From NCBI GenBank assembly GCA_050248955.1, contig JBFWRK010000012.1, forward strand, positions 62,001 through 126,000: 64,000 nt of DNA, in the 5' to 3' direction. The stretch comes from JBFWRK01 sp050248955. GTDB taxonomy: Bacteria; Actinomycetota; Acidimicrobiia; Acidimicrobiales; Ilumatobacteraceae. Below, piece by piece: positions 1-8,155 of this stretch. The position numbers and the translations under genes are program-made. How positions within the stretch are numbered: the first letter of the stretch is position 1; each line of letters starts with the position of its first letter. The notes beneath the pieces are model-generated. The model did not search any database. It was not told the origin of the DNA and was given only the letters and a program-made list of their open reading frames with translations.

Positions 1-696
1 GGGCACCTGATCGTCCGTGCGATAGCCGATGTGCACCGTCACCTCGGTGACGCCCGAGCGCTCAGTGGGATCCGGCCGGCTCTCGGTGGCGTCGGCGAGC
101 ACGTCGATGGCGGCGCCGAGCATGAGTGCCGCCGTCGCGACGACGATCGTCATCGTCGCCGCTCGGGCCCAGCGCTGACCGCGCGGCGGCGCGGGACGCT
201 CCGGTGTGCTGTCGGCGAGGAGTCCCCCGGCCGGGTAGGCGATGCGCTCGAGCGGGACGGACGGCTCGGTCCGCTCGCCGACGACGAACATCGCCATGCG
301 TTCGATGACGTACGCCAGGGCCGACAGCACGGCTCCCGCCCCGAGGAGCACCGGGATGAACACCGACGTCCGCGACGGGTCGAGCCACGGGAACGAGATC
401 GAGCCGGTGCGGCCGGCGGCGGCCGGTGGGGGCTCGGACTGCGCCGGCGGCGACGCCACGCCGCCGTCCGGGTTCCGCGCGGATGATTGTGCGAGGCGGG
501 ACTCGATCGCGCCCAGCCGACGGAGGAGCAGCGCGCCGAGGACGGACAGTTCCGTGGCGACGAAGATCAGTCCGGAGATCTGCGCCCGGTTCCACTCCCA
601 GCGGTACAGGTAGACGATGAAGTAGGTGCCGGACGCTACGAGGACGATCATCGCCAGCAGGCGACCGAGGAGCTGCGCGACGCGGATCGGGGTCAT
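1..696 (-). CDS. Membrane protein of unknown function, truncated by the window edge
   Basis: The reading frame starts at the ATG at 696-694 and stays open for 232 codons to base 1, so the C-terminus lies outside the window. Hydrophobic stretches at about residues 8-31, 41-60, 111-131 and 178-200 look like four membrane segments, with a Pro/Ala/Ser-rich loop (about 70-100) and a second polar loop (about 138-175). The ATG overlaps the stop codon of the upstream phosphotransferase gene (ATGA), so translation is probably coupled, and it is the third gene of a three-gene minus-strand operon. I do not recognise a family; the context suggests it works with the PEP-utilising protein or the phosphatase. 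Confidence 0.7.
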   Translation of the reverse strand, partial: MTPIRVAQLLGRLLAMIVLVASGTYFIVYLYRWEWNRAQISGLIFVATELSVLGALLLRRLGAIESRLAQSSARNPDGGVASPPAQSEPPPAAAGRTGSISFPWLDPSRTSVFIPVLLGAGAVLSALAYVIERMAMFVVGERTEPSVPLERIAYPAGGLLADSTPERPAPPRGQRWARAATMTIVVATAALMLGAAIDVLADATESRPDPTERSGVTEVTVHIGYRTDDQVP

Positions 697-2816
697 GACG
701 TTGCTCCCTTTCCTGTGGTCAGGCGGACTTCGCCCGTGCTGCCGTCGATCGCCAGCTCGCTTCCGGGCGGGAACCGATGGCGGGCGTCGGGCACGCCGAC
801 GACGGTGGCGACGTGCTGCTCCCGGGCGAGGATCGCGAGATGCGACAGCACGCTGCCGGTCTCGGCGACGAGACCACCGAGCCGGCCGATGACTGGCGCG
901 AGCCGCGGATCGAGCGAACCCACGACGAGGATCGCGCCTTGCGGGATCTCGCCGTCGGGGTCGTGCAGCACCACCCCGACGGCTCGGCCGCCACCGGCAC
1001 CACGCCCGCCGAGGCGGCCCCGGTCGGTCCGTTGCAGCGGTACGACCTCGCCGCCTTCGCCGAGGTGGAACGCGTGCGGAACGGGTGCCGCGTCGGGTGC
1101 GGCTGCACGGTCGGTGAGCCCAGCCGGCAGCTCGCGACCTTCGACCACCACGGCCTCGAGCTCCGACAGGGTGAGGTGCGCGATGCAGGCGCCCGGGAGC
1201 CGGGAGGTGCCCACCAGGCGGCGCTCCAGCTCCGCGGCCACGCGGGCGGTGAGCTCCTGCACGAGGCGGCACCACAGCCGGAGTGCATCACGGGTGACGA
1301 GTTGGTCGATCTCCCGAGCGACGGCTGCGTCGACGTTCGGCCCGGGGTCGACGACCTTCGGCATCGGCAGCCCGCCGATGCGAGGTGGGACCAGCCCGAG
1401 CGTGATCGGATCGCGGGCGATGATCGCAGCGTCGTCAAGCCCGTTTGCTCGGCCACGCCGGAGCAGCAACGTCGCCGACGCGGCGAGCGACGGCCCGGCC
1501 TCGTCGGGCAGCAGGATGGCGGACAGCATCTGGTGCGCGTGCAGGCTGACGAGCACGGCGCGGCCACGCCGGAGCAGTGCGATCAGCTGCACGTCGTCGT
1601 GCTCGCCGAGCGGACCGATCGTCGAGAGCTCGGACTCCGTGCGCTGCCCGAGACGTCGCGCCACGACCGGCAGCGCGCCGCGGAGCGCGCCGACCCGCCA
1701 CGCCGCTCGGACGTGGCGGAACGCCGGCAGTGGGGCGAGCGAGTGCCAACCGCCTCGTCGTTCGGTGAGGCCCATGAGTCCGAGGTCGCACACGACCCAG
1801 CCGTCGACCGACGTGACGACGGGCGCCGCGCGTCGCCGAGCGTTCGCCGCGAGCCCGAGGGTCGCCAACACGTCGCGCACGGCATCGTCCACCGGCGTGA
1901 GCCAGAGGTCGCGCTCGAGTGGTCGCAGCGGCAGCGGGAACGTCTCGCCGAACGGGCCGGCACCCAGCAACGGACCGGTGACGCGCGGGGCGGCGCCCAC
2001 AGCAGTGACCGGTCGGGTCTGGAGCAACCAGAGTGAACCGTCGTCGTCGATGGCCCATTCGACGTCCTGCGGCTGCTCGAAGTGCACGGCCGTCTTGGAA
2101 GCCAGGCGGGCCAGGCGTCGCCGTAGTGGTCGCGAGAGGAGCGACGTCGCCTGCTCGTCCGCCTCCACGATTCCGCCGCGACGGTTCAGGGTCGCCATCG
2201 CGCCGCTCACGGCGCCGCCGACGATCGCCTCGGGTCCTTGCCGGCTGACCTCCACGACGATGCGACGGCGATCGCCGGAGATCGGGTCGACGCCGAACAT
2301 CACGCCGCCACAGACAGGGCGGACCACCGGTTGCACGAGCACCGCCATCGGCCGGGGCGCCACACCGTCCGCCAGCGCGGCACGCCCGGCGGACGACAGG
2401 ACAGTGTGGACCGCGGTGACGAACTCGTCCCGGTCGCCGACGCCTATGACCGATGTGAACCGCCCGGCCATGGACGACTCGCCGAGGTCCTCCACCGTCG
2501 AGGACGAACGAACGGCGAGCGGGCGACGGCCATCTTCGGTGACGCGCGCCCAGATCTCGTCGAGCACCTCGCGCACGCCGTCGCCGAGCACCACGGAGTC
2601 CGGATCCGACGCGACGCCGAAGGTCACCGGCGCCGCGGTCGTCAGGACCTCGCCGGGAACGACGCGGAGCCCGGCGACGGCGCCCCGCGCAAGATTCGCG
2701 GCCTTCGCACCGACGAGCGCCGGATCGAGCGCGCGACGGTCGTCCAGACGGACCACCATCGGGAGCACCGTGCGCGGTGTGGAGTGTGCTGGCGAGAGCA
2801 TCACGTCGTCGTCCAT
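693..2816 (-). CDS. PEP/pyruvate-binding phosphotransferase-like protein (PEP synthase / rifampin phosphotransferase type)
   Basis: 707 residues. The N-terminal about 310 residues are a PEP synthase-type ATP-grasp domain, with the signature VRSSSTVEDLGESSMAG and a later QDVEWAIDDDG...LLQTRPV end. A middle domain of unclear fold follows. The C-terminus is the swivelling phosphohistidine domain with ETGSVLSHLAILARE; His659 is the expected phospho-carrier. The order ATP-grasp, middle, His domain is that of rifampin phosphotransferases and short PEP-synthase paralogues, which use ATP to transfer a phosphate to a small-molecule acceptor through the His. The substrate here cannot be told. Its ATG lies 3 nt after the metallophosphatase stop, and its TGA overlaps the ATG of the next membrane protein gene. 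Confidence 0.82.
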   Translation of the reverse strand: MDDDVMLSPAHSTPRTVLPMVVRLDDRRALDPALVGAKAANLARGAVAGLRVVPGEVLTTAAPVTFGVASDPDSVVLGDGVREVLDEIWARVTEDGRRPLAVRSSSTVEDLGESSMAGRFTSVIGVGDRDEFVTAVHTVLSSAGRAALADGVAPRPMAVLVQPVVRPVCGGVMFGVDPISGDRRRIVVEVSRQGPEAIVGGAVSGAMATLNRRGGIVEADEQATSLLSRPLRRRLARLASKTAVHFEQPQDVEWAIDDDGSLWLLQTRPVTAVGAAPRVTGPLLGAGPFGETFPLPLRPLERDLWLTPVDDAVRDVLATLGLAANARRRAAPVVTSVDGWVVCDLGLMGLTERRGGWHSLAPLPAFRHVRAAWRVGALRGALPVVARRLGQRTESELSTIGPLGEHDDVQLIALLRRGRAVLVSLHAHQMLSAILLPDEAGPSLAASATLLLRRGRANGLDDAAIIARDPITLGLVPPRIGGLPMPKVVDPGPNVDAAVAREIDQLVTRDALRLWCRLVQELTARVAAELERRLVGTSRLPGACIAHLTLSELEAVVVEGRELPAGLTDRAAAPDAAPVPHAFHLGEGGEVVPLQRTDRGRLGGRGAGGGRAVGVVLHDPDGEIPQGAILVVGSLDPRLAPVIGRLGGLVAETGSVLSHLAILAREQHVATVVGVPDARHRFPPGSELAIDGSTGEVRLTTGKGATS

Positions 2817-2819
2817 GCG

Positions 2820-3815
2820 TCAGGACTCGGGTGTCAAGGTGAACTCGTCGGCGACGCGGAGCTCCTGGTTGACGGCCCGCACGACGAGCCGGTCAGCGAA
2901 CACGTTGACGTCGAGGAAGTGGTGCCACGAGAACGAGACCGCCGTGAACGACTCCTCGCCCGTCCGCCGCGTGCCAGACCCCCCGCCGCTCACGACGTAC
3001 GTGACGCCGTCGATCGGCTCGCTCCGCTGGTAGTCGTGGTCGTGGCCGGAGAGCACGAGTTGCACGCCGTACCGCTCGAACAGCGGCTGGAAGATCGCCC
3101 GGACGTCCGTGCTCGACCCCTGGTAACCGGCGGAGTAGGGCGGATGGTGGAGCGCGACGATCTTCCACGTCGCGTCCGACCCGGCGAGCGTCTCCTCCAA
3201 CCAGGCGAGCTGCGTGGGATCGTGTGCCTGGTTGGAGTCGAGCCCGACGAGCAGCACGTCGTCATCCTCCCGCGCCCACCAGAGCCCGTCCATGCCGAGC
3301 GCCGCCATCTGACCCGGCCCGTTGCCGTTCTTCACGTCGTGGTTGCCGAGGATCGCGAACAGTTCCGTCCCCGAGTCCAGCGTGGCTGCGAAGGGCGTGA
3401 AGACGGTGGCGGAGAGCCTGGCCGGGTCGCCGTCCGGGTACACGTTGTCGCCGAGCAGGAGCAGCACGTCGTAGTGGTCGGTGGCGTTCCAGGTTGCGAT
3501 CGCCGCTGCCGTCCGGTCGAGGCGCCCGCCGCTGTCACCGATGTCGCCGGCCGCCGCGAGGTGGAGCAGCTGCTGTTCGTCCGGTGGGAACGTGACGAGC
3601 GGTTGCGTGCTCGTCGGACTGCCCTTCCAGTGGGTGAGGTAGGACACGATCTGGCGCCGGAACTGCAGACCGACCACGAGCCCGACGACGAGGAGGGCCA
3701 CGAGGAGGAGGAGCATCACTCGCCCCACCGGACGTCGCCAGGCACGCCGAAAGCGACCCGTGCGAACGATCGGTCCAGCCATCGGCTCGGGGCTCGTTGC
3801 CACGCGGTCGAACAT
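2820..3815 (-). CDS. Membrane-anchored calcineurin-like metallophosphatase (acid phosphatase type)
   Basis: 331 residues from the ATG at 3815. One uncleaved membrane anchor lies at about 32-52 after a basic N-terminus, placing the enzyme outside the membrane. All metallophosphoesterase motifs are present in order: GDIGD (90-94), GDNVYPDG (122-129), GNHD (157-160), HHPPY (223-227) and GHDHDYQR (257-264). The spacing resembles small purple/tartrate-resistant acid phosphatases, which hydrolyse phosphomonoesters with a two-metal centre. A longer in-frame extension upstream runs through the divergent promoter region and is antisense to the PIG-L gene, so this start is preferred; a purine-rich GGAGGAAGGAA stretch precedes it. 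First gene of the operon with the phosphotransferase and membrane protein. Confidence 0.85.
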   Translation of the reverse strand: MFDRVATSPEPMAGPIVRTGRFRRAWRRPVGRVMLLLLVALLVVGLVVGLQFRRQIVSYLTHWKGSPTSTQPLVTFPPDEQQLLHLAAAGDIGDSGGRLDRTAAAIATWNATDHYDVLLLLGDNVYPDGDPARLSATVFTPFAATLDSGTELFAILGNHDVKNGNGPGQMAALGMDGLWWAREDDDVLLVGLDSNQAHDPTQLAWLEETLAGSDATWKIVALHHPPYSAGYQGSSTDVRAIFQPLFERYGVQLVLSGHDHDYQRSEPIDGVTYVVSGGGSGTRRTGEESFTAVSFSWHHFLDVNVFADRLVVRAVNQELRVADEFTLTPES

Positions 3816-3962
3816 CGTCCTGCGTTCCTTCCTCCCGTCTACGTCCAGGATGCCGCCGCCGGAGACCAGCGTGTAGGGCCGAACGGCGGAAACGACCGGC
3901 GTCGAAGGGCTCGTGACATCGTCGTGAGAGCGGCCGTGAGCAGCGCGCGAGCGCGGACCGGC

Positions 3963-4688
3963 ATGGTGGCCAGCATGGACATCTTCGCTGAGGAGCAGAT
4001 CACGGCACTCGGCGATCTCGTGACGGTGTGGGCCCATCCGGACGACGAGACGTACCTCGCCGCCGGGGTGATGGGCATCGCCGCAGCCAATGGCGCGCGG
4101 GTGACCTGCATCACCGCGACGTCCGGCGAGCTCGGTGTCCCGGGGTGCGACCGCACGTGGCTCGCGGCGCGTCGCACTGCAGAGCTGCGCGCCGCGCTGT
4201 CCGAGATCGGCGTCCACGATCTGGTGGTGCTCGGTGAACCGGACGGTGCCTGCGCGGACATCGACCCAAGACGTCCGACGGCGGAGATCGGCCGCATCAT
4301 CCGCGACCGGCGACCCGCCACCGTCATCACGTTCGGTGCAGACGGATTGACCGGCCACCCCGACCACCGCGCCGTGTCCTGCTGGACGAGCGCTGCGCTC
4401 TCGTACTTCGAGGGTCGGGCTCCCCGGCTCCTCCACACTGCCGTGACGCACGAGTTCGCGGCCGAGCACGCAGACATCGATGAGCAGTTCGAGATCTACG
4501 CGCCCGGTCTACCGGCGCTACACGAACGGCACGAGCTCGCGATCCACCTGGAGCTGGTCGGCCCATGGCTCGACGCCAAGCTCCGCGCGTTGCGCGCCCA
4601 CGAGAGTCAGACGAGCGGTCTCATCGCTGCCATCGGGGAGGACCGGTATCGCTCCTGGGTCGCCGTCGAGAGCTTCCTCCAGCGATAG
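3963..4688 (+). CDS. PIG-L / LmbE family deacetylase
   Basis: 241 residues. The family zinc motif AHPDDE is at residues 24-29 and the second signature GHPDHR is near residue 122, giving the expected His/Asp/His zinc ligands. Known members remove N-acetyl groups from GlcNAc-type substrates, including mycothiol (MshB) and bacillithiol precursors and antibiotic intermediates; the particular substrate is not readable here. ATG at 3963 is followed by an alternative ATG at 3975 in the same frame, and neither has a strong ribosome site. The gene is divergent from the metallophosphatase, with about 147 bp between the starts. Confidence 0.85.
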   Translation: MVASMDIFAEEQITALGDLVTVWAHPDDETYLAAGVMGIAAANGARVTCITATSGELGVPGCDRTWLAARRTAELRAALSEIGVHDLVVLGEPDGACADIDPRRPTAEIGRIIRDRRPATVITFGADGLTGHPDHRAVSCWTSAALSYFEGRAPRLLHTAVTHEFAAEHADIDEQFEIYAPGLPALHERHELAIHLELVGPWLDAKLRALRAHESQTSGLIAAIGEDRYRSWVAVESFLQR

Positions 4689-4748
4689 ATCACGGAGCGA
4701 CAGAAGTCAGCGCGATCATGCTCGCACGGCCTCGAGCGTGATCGCGCT

Positions 4749-5906
4749 TCATCGATCGTCGGCCGGCAAACCGAGAGCAAGCTTGCCGGCGTGGACGAGC
4801 GACTCCTCGGGCGAGAACGGGTGGTACTTGGCGCCGCGGATGTCGCGGTAGCACTGCTCGATGCCCGACGTTCGGTAGTAGGACGCACCGCCGACGGCAT
4901 CCATCGCGAGGTCACAGACCTCGATCCCGGCGAGTGCGATCTCGCGCTTGGCGGCCATCACGGCGGCAACGGTGTCCATCGACGGCGCGGGGTCGTCCCC
5001 GACGATGCCGAGGGCGCCGTCCAGCGCCCAGCCGGCGACCTTCAGCCGAGTGTCCATCAGGCCGACCTGGCGTTGGACCGTCTGGTCGTCGGCACGTGCC
5101 TTGCCACTGATGGCCGCGACGGCGAGGTCGCGGGCCGCCTCGGCGACGCCGAGGTAGACGGCTGCGATCGGTGGCATCGCCACGCTCATGATCACCTGGA
5201 GCGGACCGTCGATCTTGCCGTAGGGCCGGCGGGCCAGCACCCGTTCGTCCGGCACGAACACGTCGGTCAGCTCGATGTCGTGGCTGCCGGTGCCACGCAT
5301 GCCGAGTGCGTCCCACGTCTCGATCACGGTGACGCCGTCCGAAGCGAGTGGCACGGCCATGTTCAACACGATCCGTCCCTCGTCCGGGTCGTCGAACGGG
5401 AACATCGTCGAGAGCACGGTGCCGACCGGCGACTGGCTCGTGAAGATCTTGCGACCGCTCACCAGGTAACCGCCGTCGAGCCGTGTCGCTGTGCCACGCG
5501 GGCGGGTCAGATCCGCGCCGCCGGTCGAGACGAGCACGATGCCGTCGCTCGCGACGCGACGCAGCGTCGCCTCCGCGCCGGGCAAGCCGCGTCGGTAGCG
5601 CCAGGCGGTGAACAGGACGACGTGGTGGTGCATGACCGAGGCGAGGGCAGTGGACGCGCAGTGCCGGGCCAGTTCCCGCTGGGCCATCGCGACGTGTCGG
5701 ATCGTGGCTCCCCGACCGCCCAGCTCCTCGGGCACGGCCAGAGCCAGATAGCCGCTGGAGCGCAGCACGTCGTAGGCCTCGGAGACGAAGCTGCCCTCGC
5801 GGTCATGGCCGGTCGCGTAGCCGGCGATCGATGCTCCCAGCTCGGCAGCCCAAGCCACGAGCTCGCGTTCCCGGTGGGTCGGATGGATGTCGACGGAAGT
5901 GCTCAT
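4749..5906 (-). CDS. Acyl-CoA dehydrogenase
   Basis: 385 residues in the usual acyl-CoA dehydrogenase layout: alpha-helical N-domain with PEELGG near residue 65, central beta domain (VLSTMFPFDDP, MRGTGSHDIELTDVFVP) and C-terminal helices ending YHPFSPEESLVHAGKLALG. The enzyme would oxidise an acyl-CoA at the alpha-beta bond with FAD. ATG at 5906 is chosen because the longer frame overlaps the divergent HxlR gene; a TACCTT -10 element sits 6 nt upstream, which suggests a leaderless mRNA. Head-to-head with the HxlR-SCP2 regulator, which is the likely controller. Confidence 0.87.
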   Translation of the reverse strand: MSTSVDIHPTHRERELVAWAAELGASIAGYATGHDREGSFVSEAYDVLRSSGYLALAVPEELGGRGATIRHVAMAQRELARHCASTALASVMHHHVVLFTAWRYRRGLPGAEATLRRVASDGIVLVSTGGADLTRPRGTATRLDGGYLVSGRKIFTSQSPVGTVLSTMFPFDDPDEGRIVLNMAVPLASDGVTVIETWDALGMRGTGSHDIELTDVFVPDERVLARRPYGKIDGPLQVIMSVAMPPIAAVYLGVAEAARDLAVAAISGKARADDQTVQRQVGLMDTRLKVAGWALDGALGIVGDDPAPSMDTVAAVMAAKREIALAGIEVCDLAMDAVGGASYYRTSGIEQCYRDIRGAKYHPFSPEESLVHAGKLALGLPADDR

Positions 5907-5912
5907 GCGAGC

Positions 5913-5918
5913 AAGGTA
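5913..5918 (-). promoter_or_regulatory. -10 element (TACCTT) of the acyl-CoA dehydrogenase gene
   Basis: Matches TANNNT and lies 6 nt before the ATG, so transcription would begin at or next to the start codon. Confidence 0.45.
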
Positions 5919-5974
5919 CGTTCGGGCGCGAATCGCCACTAGTGCTGGATCTGTACCGGCGCGAGGATCATCCC

Positions 5975-6667
5975 ATGTCACGCGAGTACCGCCAGTACTG
6001 CCCGGTGTCCCTCGGGAGCGAAGTCCTTGCCGACCGGTGGACGCCGCTGATCCTGCGCGAGATGGTCCTCGGCAGCACCCGCTTCAACGACATCGAACGC
6101 GGGCTGCCCGGCATCTCACGCACACTGCTCGCGCAACGGCTCCGCCACCTCGAACGCAAGGGCGTGTTGCAGCGGCACCCGGCGCGGGCGGGTCGAGGGA
6201 GCGAGTACCACCTGACCCCTGCCGGCCGGGACCTCGAGCCGGTGATCATGGCACTCGGCGAATGGGCCGTGCGGTGGCTGCTCACCGAGCCCGAGCCGAC
6301 GGAGATCGACCCGCTCGGGCTCACGTGGTGGATGCACCTCCGGGTGGACACCGACAAGCTCCCAGACCGTCGGGTCGTCGTCGAGTTCGACTATCGCGGC
6401 GTCAACGCCACCGTGGTGTGGCTCGTCCTCGATCGCGGCGAGCCGTCCGTGTGCGTCAAGCACCCCGGCTTCGACAGCGATGTCGTCGTCACCACGGAAC
6501 CGGCCGCGTTCATGCGCGTCTTCTCGGGCATCGACTCGCTCGCCGACGCTCGCCGCGACGGCACGGTCGTCATCGACGGCCCGCCGGCACTCACACGTGC
6601 CTTCGGACGCTGGTTCCTCTGGAGCCCGTTCGCGCCTGCCGTGAAGAGCGCGCTCGCGAGCCGCTGA
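5975..6667 (+). CDS. HxlR-family regulator fused to an SCP2-like sterol/lipid-binding domain
   Basis: 230 residues. Residues 1-105 are an HxlR winged helix: YCPVS with Cys9, then EVLADRWTPLILREMVLGSTRFNDIERGLPGIS and a wing around KGVLQRHPARAGRGSEYHLT. Residues about 120-230 resemble an SCP2-type lipid-binding fold (VVVEFDYRGVNATVVWLVLDRGEPSVCVKHPGFD). That could sense an acyl or sterol ligand, and the divergent neighbour is an acyl-CoA dehydrogenase. Start chosen from GAGGA at about 5963-5967, 7 nt before the ATG at 5975. The 68-bp divergent region contains the 8-bp palindrome CACTAGTG at 5937-5944, a possible operator half. Confidence 0.85.
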   Translation: MSREYRQYCPVSLGSEVLADRWTPLILREMVLGSTRFNDIERGLPGISRTLLAQRLRHLERKGVLQRHPARAGRGSEYHLTPAGRDLEPVIMALGEWAVRWLLTEPEPTEIDPLGLTWWMHLRVDTDKLPDRRVVVEFDYRGVNATVVWLVLDRGEPSVCVKHPGFDSDVVVTTEPAAFMRVFSGIDSLADARRDGTVVIDGPPALTRAFGRWFLWSPFAPAVKSALASR

Positions 6668-6697
6668 CGACACACCCGGAGGCAGCCCGAGTCATCG

Positions 6698-6967
6698 GTG
6701 AGTTCCGGTCGGTCGCTCCGTCAACAGGGCGTGGCAGGAGCGGAAAACGAGCCGCGTGCGGTCGTGGTGCTGGTGCAGGGCGGCCGCGAGGTCGTCATCG
6801 GTACCGTCAGCGATGCCATCCGCTGCGACCTCGCGCTCGTCGACGACCTCCTGCGGCTGCAGCTGATCTCCAGACGTCTGGGTTGGACGATCCGCTTCAT
6901 CGAGGTGCGCTCCGACCTGCGCGAACTGTTCGACATGGTCGGCCTGACGGAGCGCCTCGACCCGTGA
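6698..6967 (+). CDS. Small STAS-like protein
   Basis: 89 residues from GTG at 6698; a second in-frame GTG at 6731 is equally plausible. The core (VVVLVQGGREVVIGT...LALVDDLLRLQLISRRLGWTIRFIEVRSDLRELFDMVGL) has the strand-helix-strand-helix pattern of STAS proteins of the anti-anti-sigma type common in actinobacteria, including the long helix ending in RRLG and the closing MVGL helix. No Ser/Thr phosphorylation site is obvious. It lies 30 bp downstream of the HxlR gene and converges on the sigma factor gene, whose stop is 29 bp away. Possible role: partner-switch or lipid-signal adaptor. Confidence 0.6.
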   Translation: MSSGRSLRQQGVAGAENEPRAVVVLVQGGREVVIGTVSDAIRCDLALVDDLLRLQLISRRLGWTIRFIEVRSDLRELFDMVGLTERLDP

Positions 6968-6995
6968 ACGAGCACCTCGGGAGCGCCTGCGCAGG

Positions 6996-7997
6996 TCACT
7001 GCTCGAGGAATGCGGGGAGCCCGAACTCGGCGAACAGCTCCGGGTAGAGGAAGTTGTGGTGACCGGAGATGCGGCCGTCCTTGACCTCGATGACCTGCAA
7101 CGCCCACGGCTCCCAACGCCCTGGACCGGCGGACTTGTAGCTGCCGAAGCCCGCCGTGCCGTTGACGCGCACGGGCAGGAGCTTGGAACCCGCGCAGCCG
7201 TGGCCGGGCCCGACCATCCATCCGACGACCTGGTCGGCGCCCTGCAGCCACAGATCGTGCGGCGGCATGGAGATGACCGCGTCGTCGCGCAGCAGCTTCG
7301 CCAGCGCGGTCATGTCGTAGCGCTCGAACGCGTCGACGTAGCGCGCCAGCAGCGCTTCGTGCGCGGGATCGACGGTGGTGTCGAGACGGTCGGGCTCGAG
7401 CGTGGCGAGCGTGACCCGGGCGCGCTGGAGGGCGCTGTTGACCGAGGCGACGCTCGTGTCGAGCAGTTGCGCGACTTCGGCCGCCTGCCACTTCAGCACC
7501 TCGCAGAGGATGAGCGCGGCGCGCTGGCGAGGCGGCAGGTGCTGCAGGGCAGCGACGAACGCCAAGCGGATCGACTCGCGCGCAGCAGCGACCTCGGCCG
7601 GATCACCATCCGTGACGATGACTCGTCCGTCCGCGACCGGCTGCACGAAGGTGTTCTCGGGCTGCGGGCGCAGGACCGCAGCCTCGACGGTGGACGAGGA
7701 GCCGAGGTCCATCGGGCGCGCCCGCCGCTGCGGACCGCGGAGCATGTCGACGCAGACGTTGGTGGCGATGCGGTACAGCCACGACCGGACCGTCGAGCGG
7801 CCCTCGAAGCGATCGATGGACTTCCACGCCCGCACGAGCGTGTCCTGCACGGCGTCCTCGGCTTCCGAGCCGGAGCCGAGCATGCGATAGCAGTAGCCCG
7901 TGAGCTCACGGCGATGGGACTCGAGCACACGCTCGACGTCCTCAGGGCTCAGGCCGGCGGGGTCCAGGTCGGTCGGAAGCGAAGGAGTCGTCGTCAT
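6996..7997 (-). CDS. ECF RNA polymerase sigma factor with C-terminal SnoaL-like domain (SigG/SigX5 type)
   Basis: 333 residues. Region 2 is seen in LTGYCYRMLGSGSEAEDAVQDTLVRAWKSIDRFEG...WLYRIATNVCVD, region 4 in LPPRQRAALILCEVLKWQAAEVAQLLDTSVASVNSALQRAR. Residues about 200-333 form an NTF2/SnoaL-like domain (DDAVISMPPHDLWLQG, GSYKSAGPGRWEPWALQV) that in this sigma group modulates activity instead of a separate anti-sigma factor. The frame extends further upstream, but ATG at 7997 starts the protein just before the conserved part, and a TAGCCT -10 element lies 8 nt before it. It is divergent from the SDR gene at 8156. Confidence 0.85.
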   Translation of the reverse strand: MTTTPSLPTDLDPAGLSPEDVERVLESHRRELTGYCYRMLGSGSEAEDAVQDTLVRAWKSIDRFEGRSTVRSWLYRIATNVCVDMLRGPQRRARPMDLGSSSTVEAAVLRPQPENTFVQPVADGRVIVTDGDPAEVAAARESIRLAFVAALQHLPPRQRAALILCEVLKWQAAEVAQLLDTSVASVNSALQRARVTLATLEPDRLDTTVDPAHEALLARYVDAFERYDMTALAKLLRDDAVISMPPHDLWLQGADQVVGWMVGPGHGCAGSKLLPVRVNGTAGFGSYKSAGPGRWEPWALQVIEVKDGRISGHHNFLYPELFAEFGLPAFLEQ

Positions 7998-8005
7998 CTC
8001 CGGGA

Positions 8006-8011
8006 AGGCTA
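8006..8011 (-). promoter_or_regulatory. -10 element (TAGCCT) of the ECF sigma factor gene
   Basis: TANNNT hexamer 8 nt upstream of the ATG, consistent with a leaderless or near-leaderless transcript. Confidence 0.4.
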
Positions 8012-8155
8012 GATCGCCGACGTCGGCTGCTCGTCCGAGTTCCCGCGCACGGTCTCCCACCAGCGGCTCCACCCGGAGACGCGCTCGACGAGCTGCCTCG
8101 AACGCGGCGAACGGGGCGGCGCGACGTGCTCGTGTGGCCCTGACAGACTCGAGCC

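Noticed and set aside
487..3033. Long plus-strand open frame of 848 codons opposite the PEP-utilising and phosphatase genes
   Set aside because: Arg/Ser/Pro-rich composition typical of antisense frames in high-GC DNA; no domain visible, and the minus strand carries well-defined catalytic motifs.
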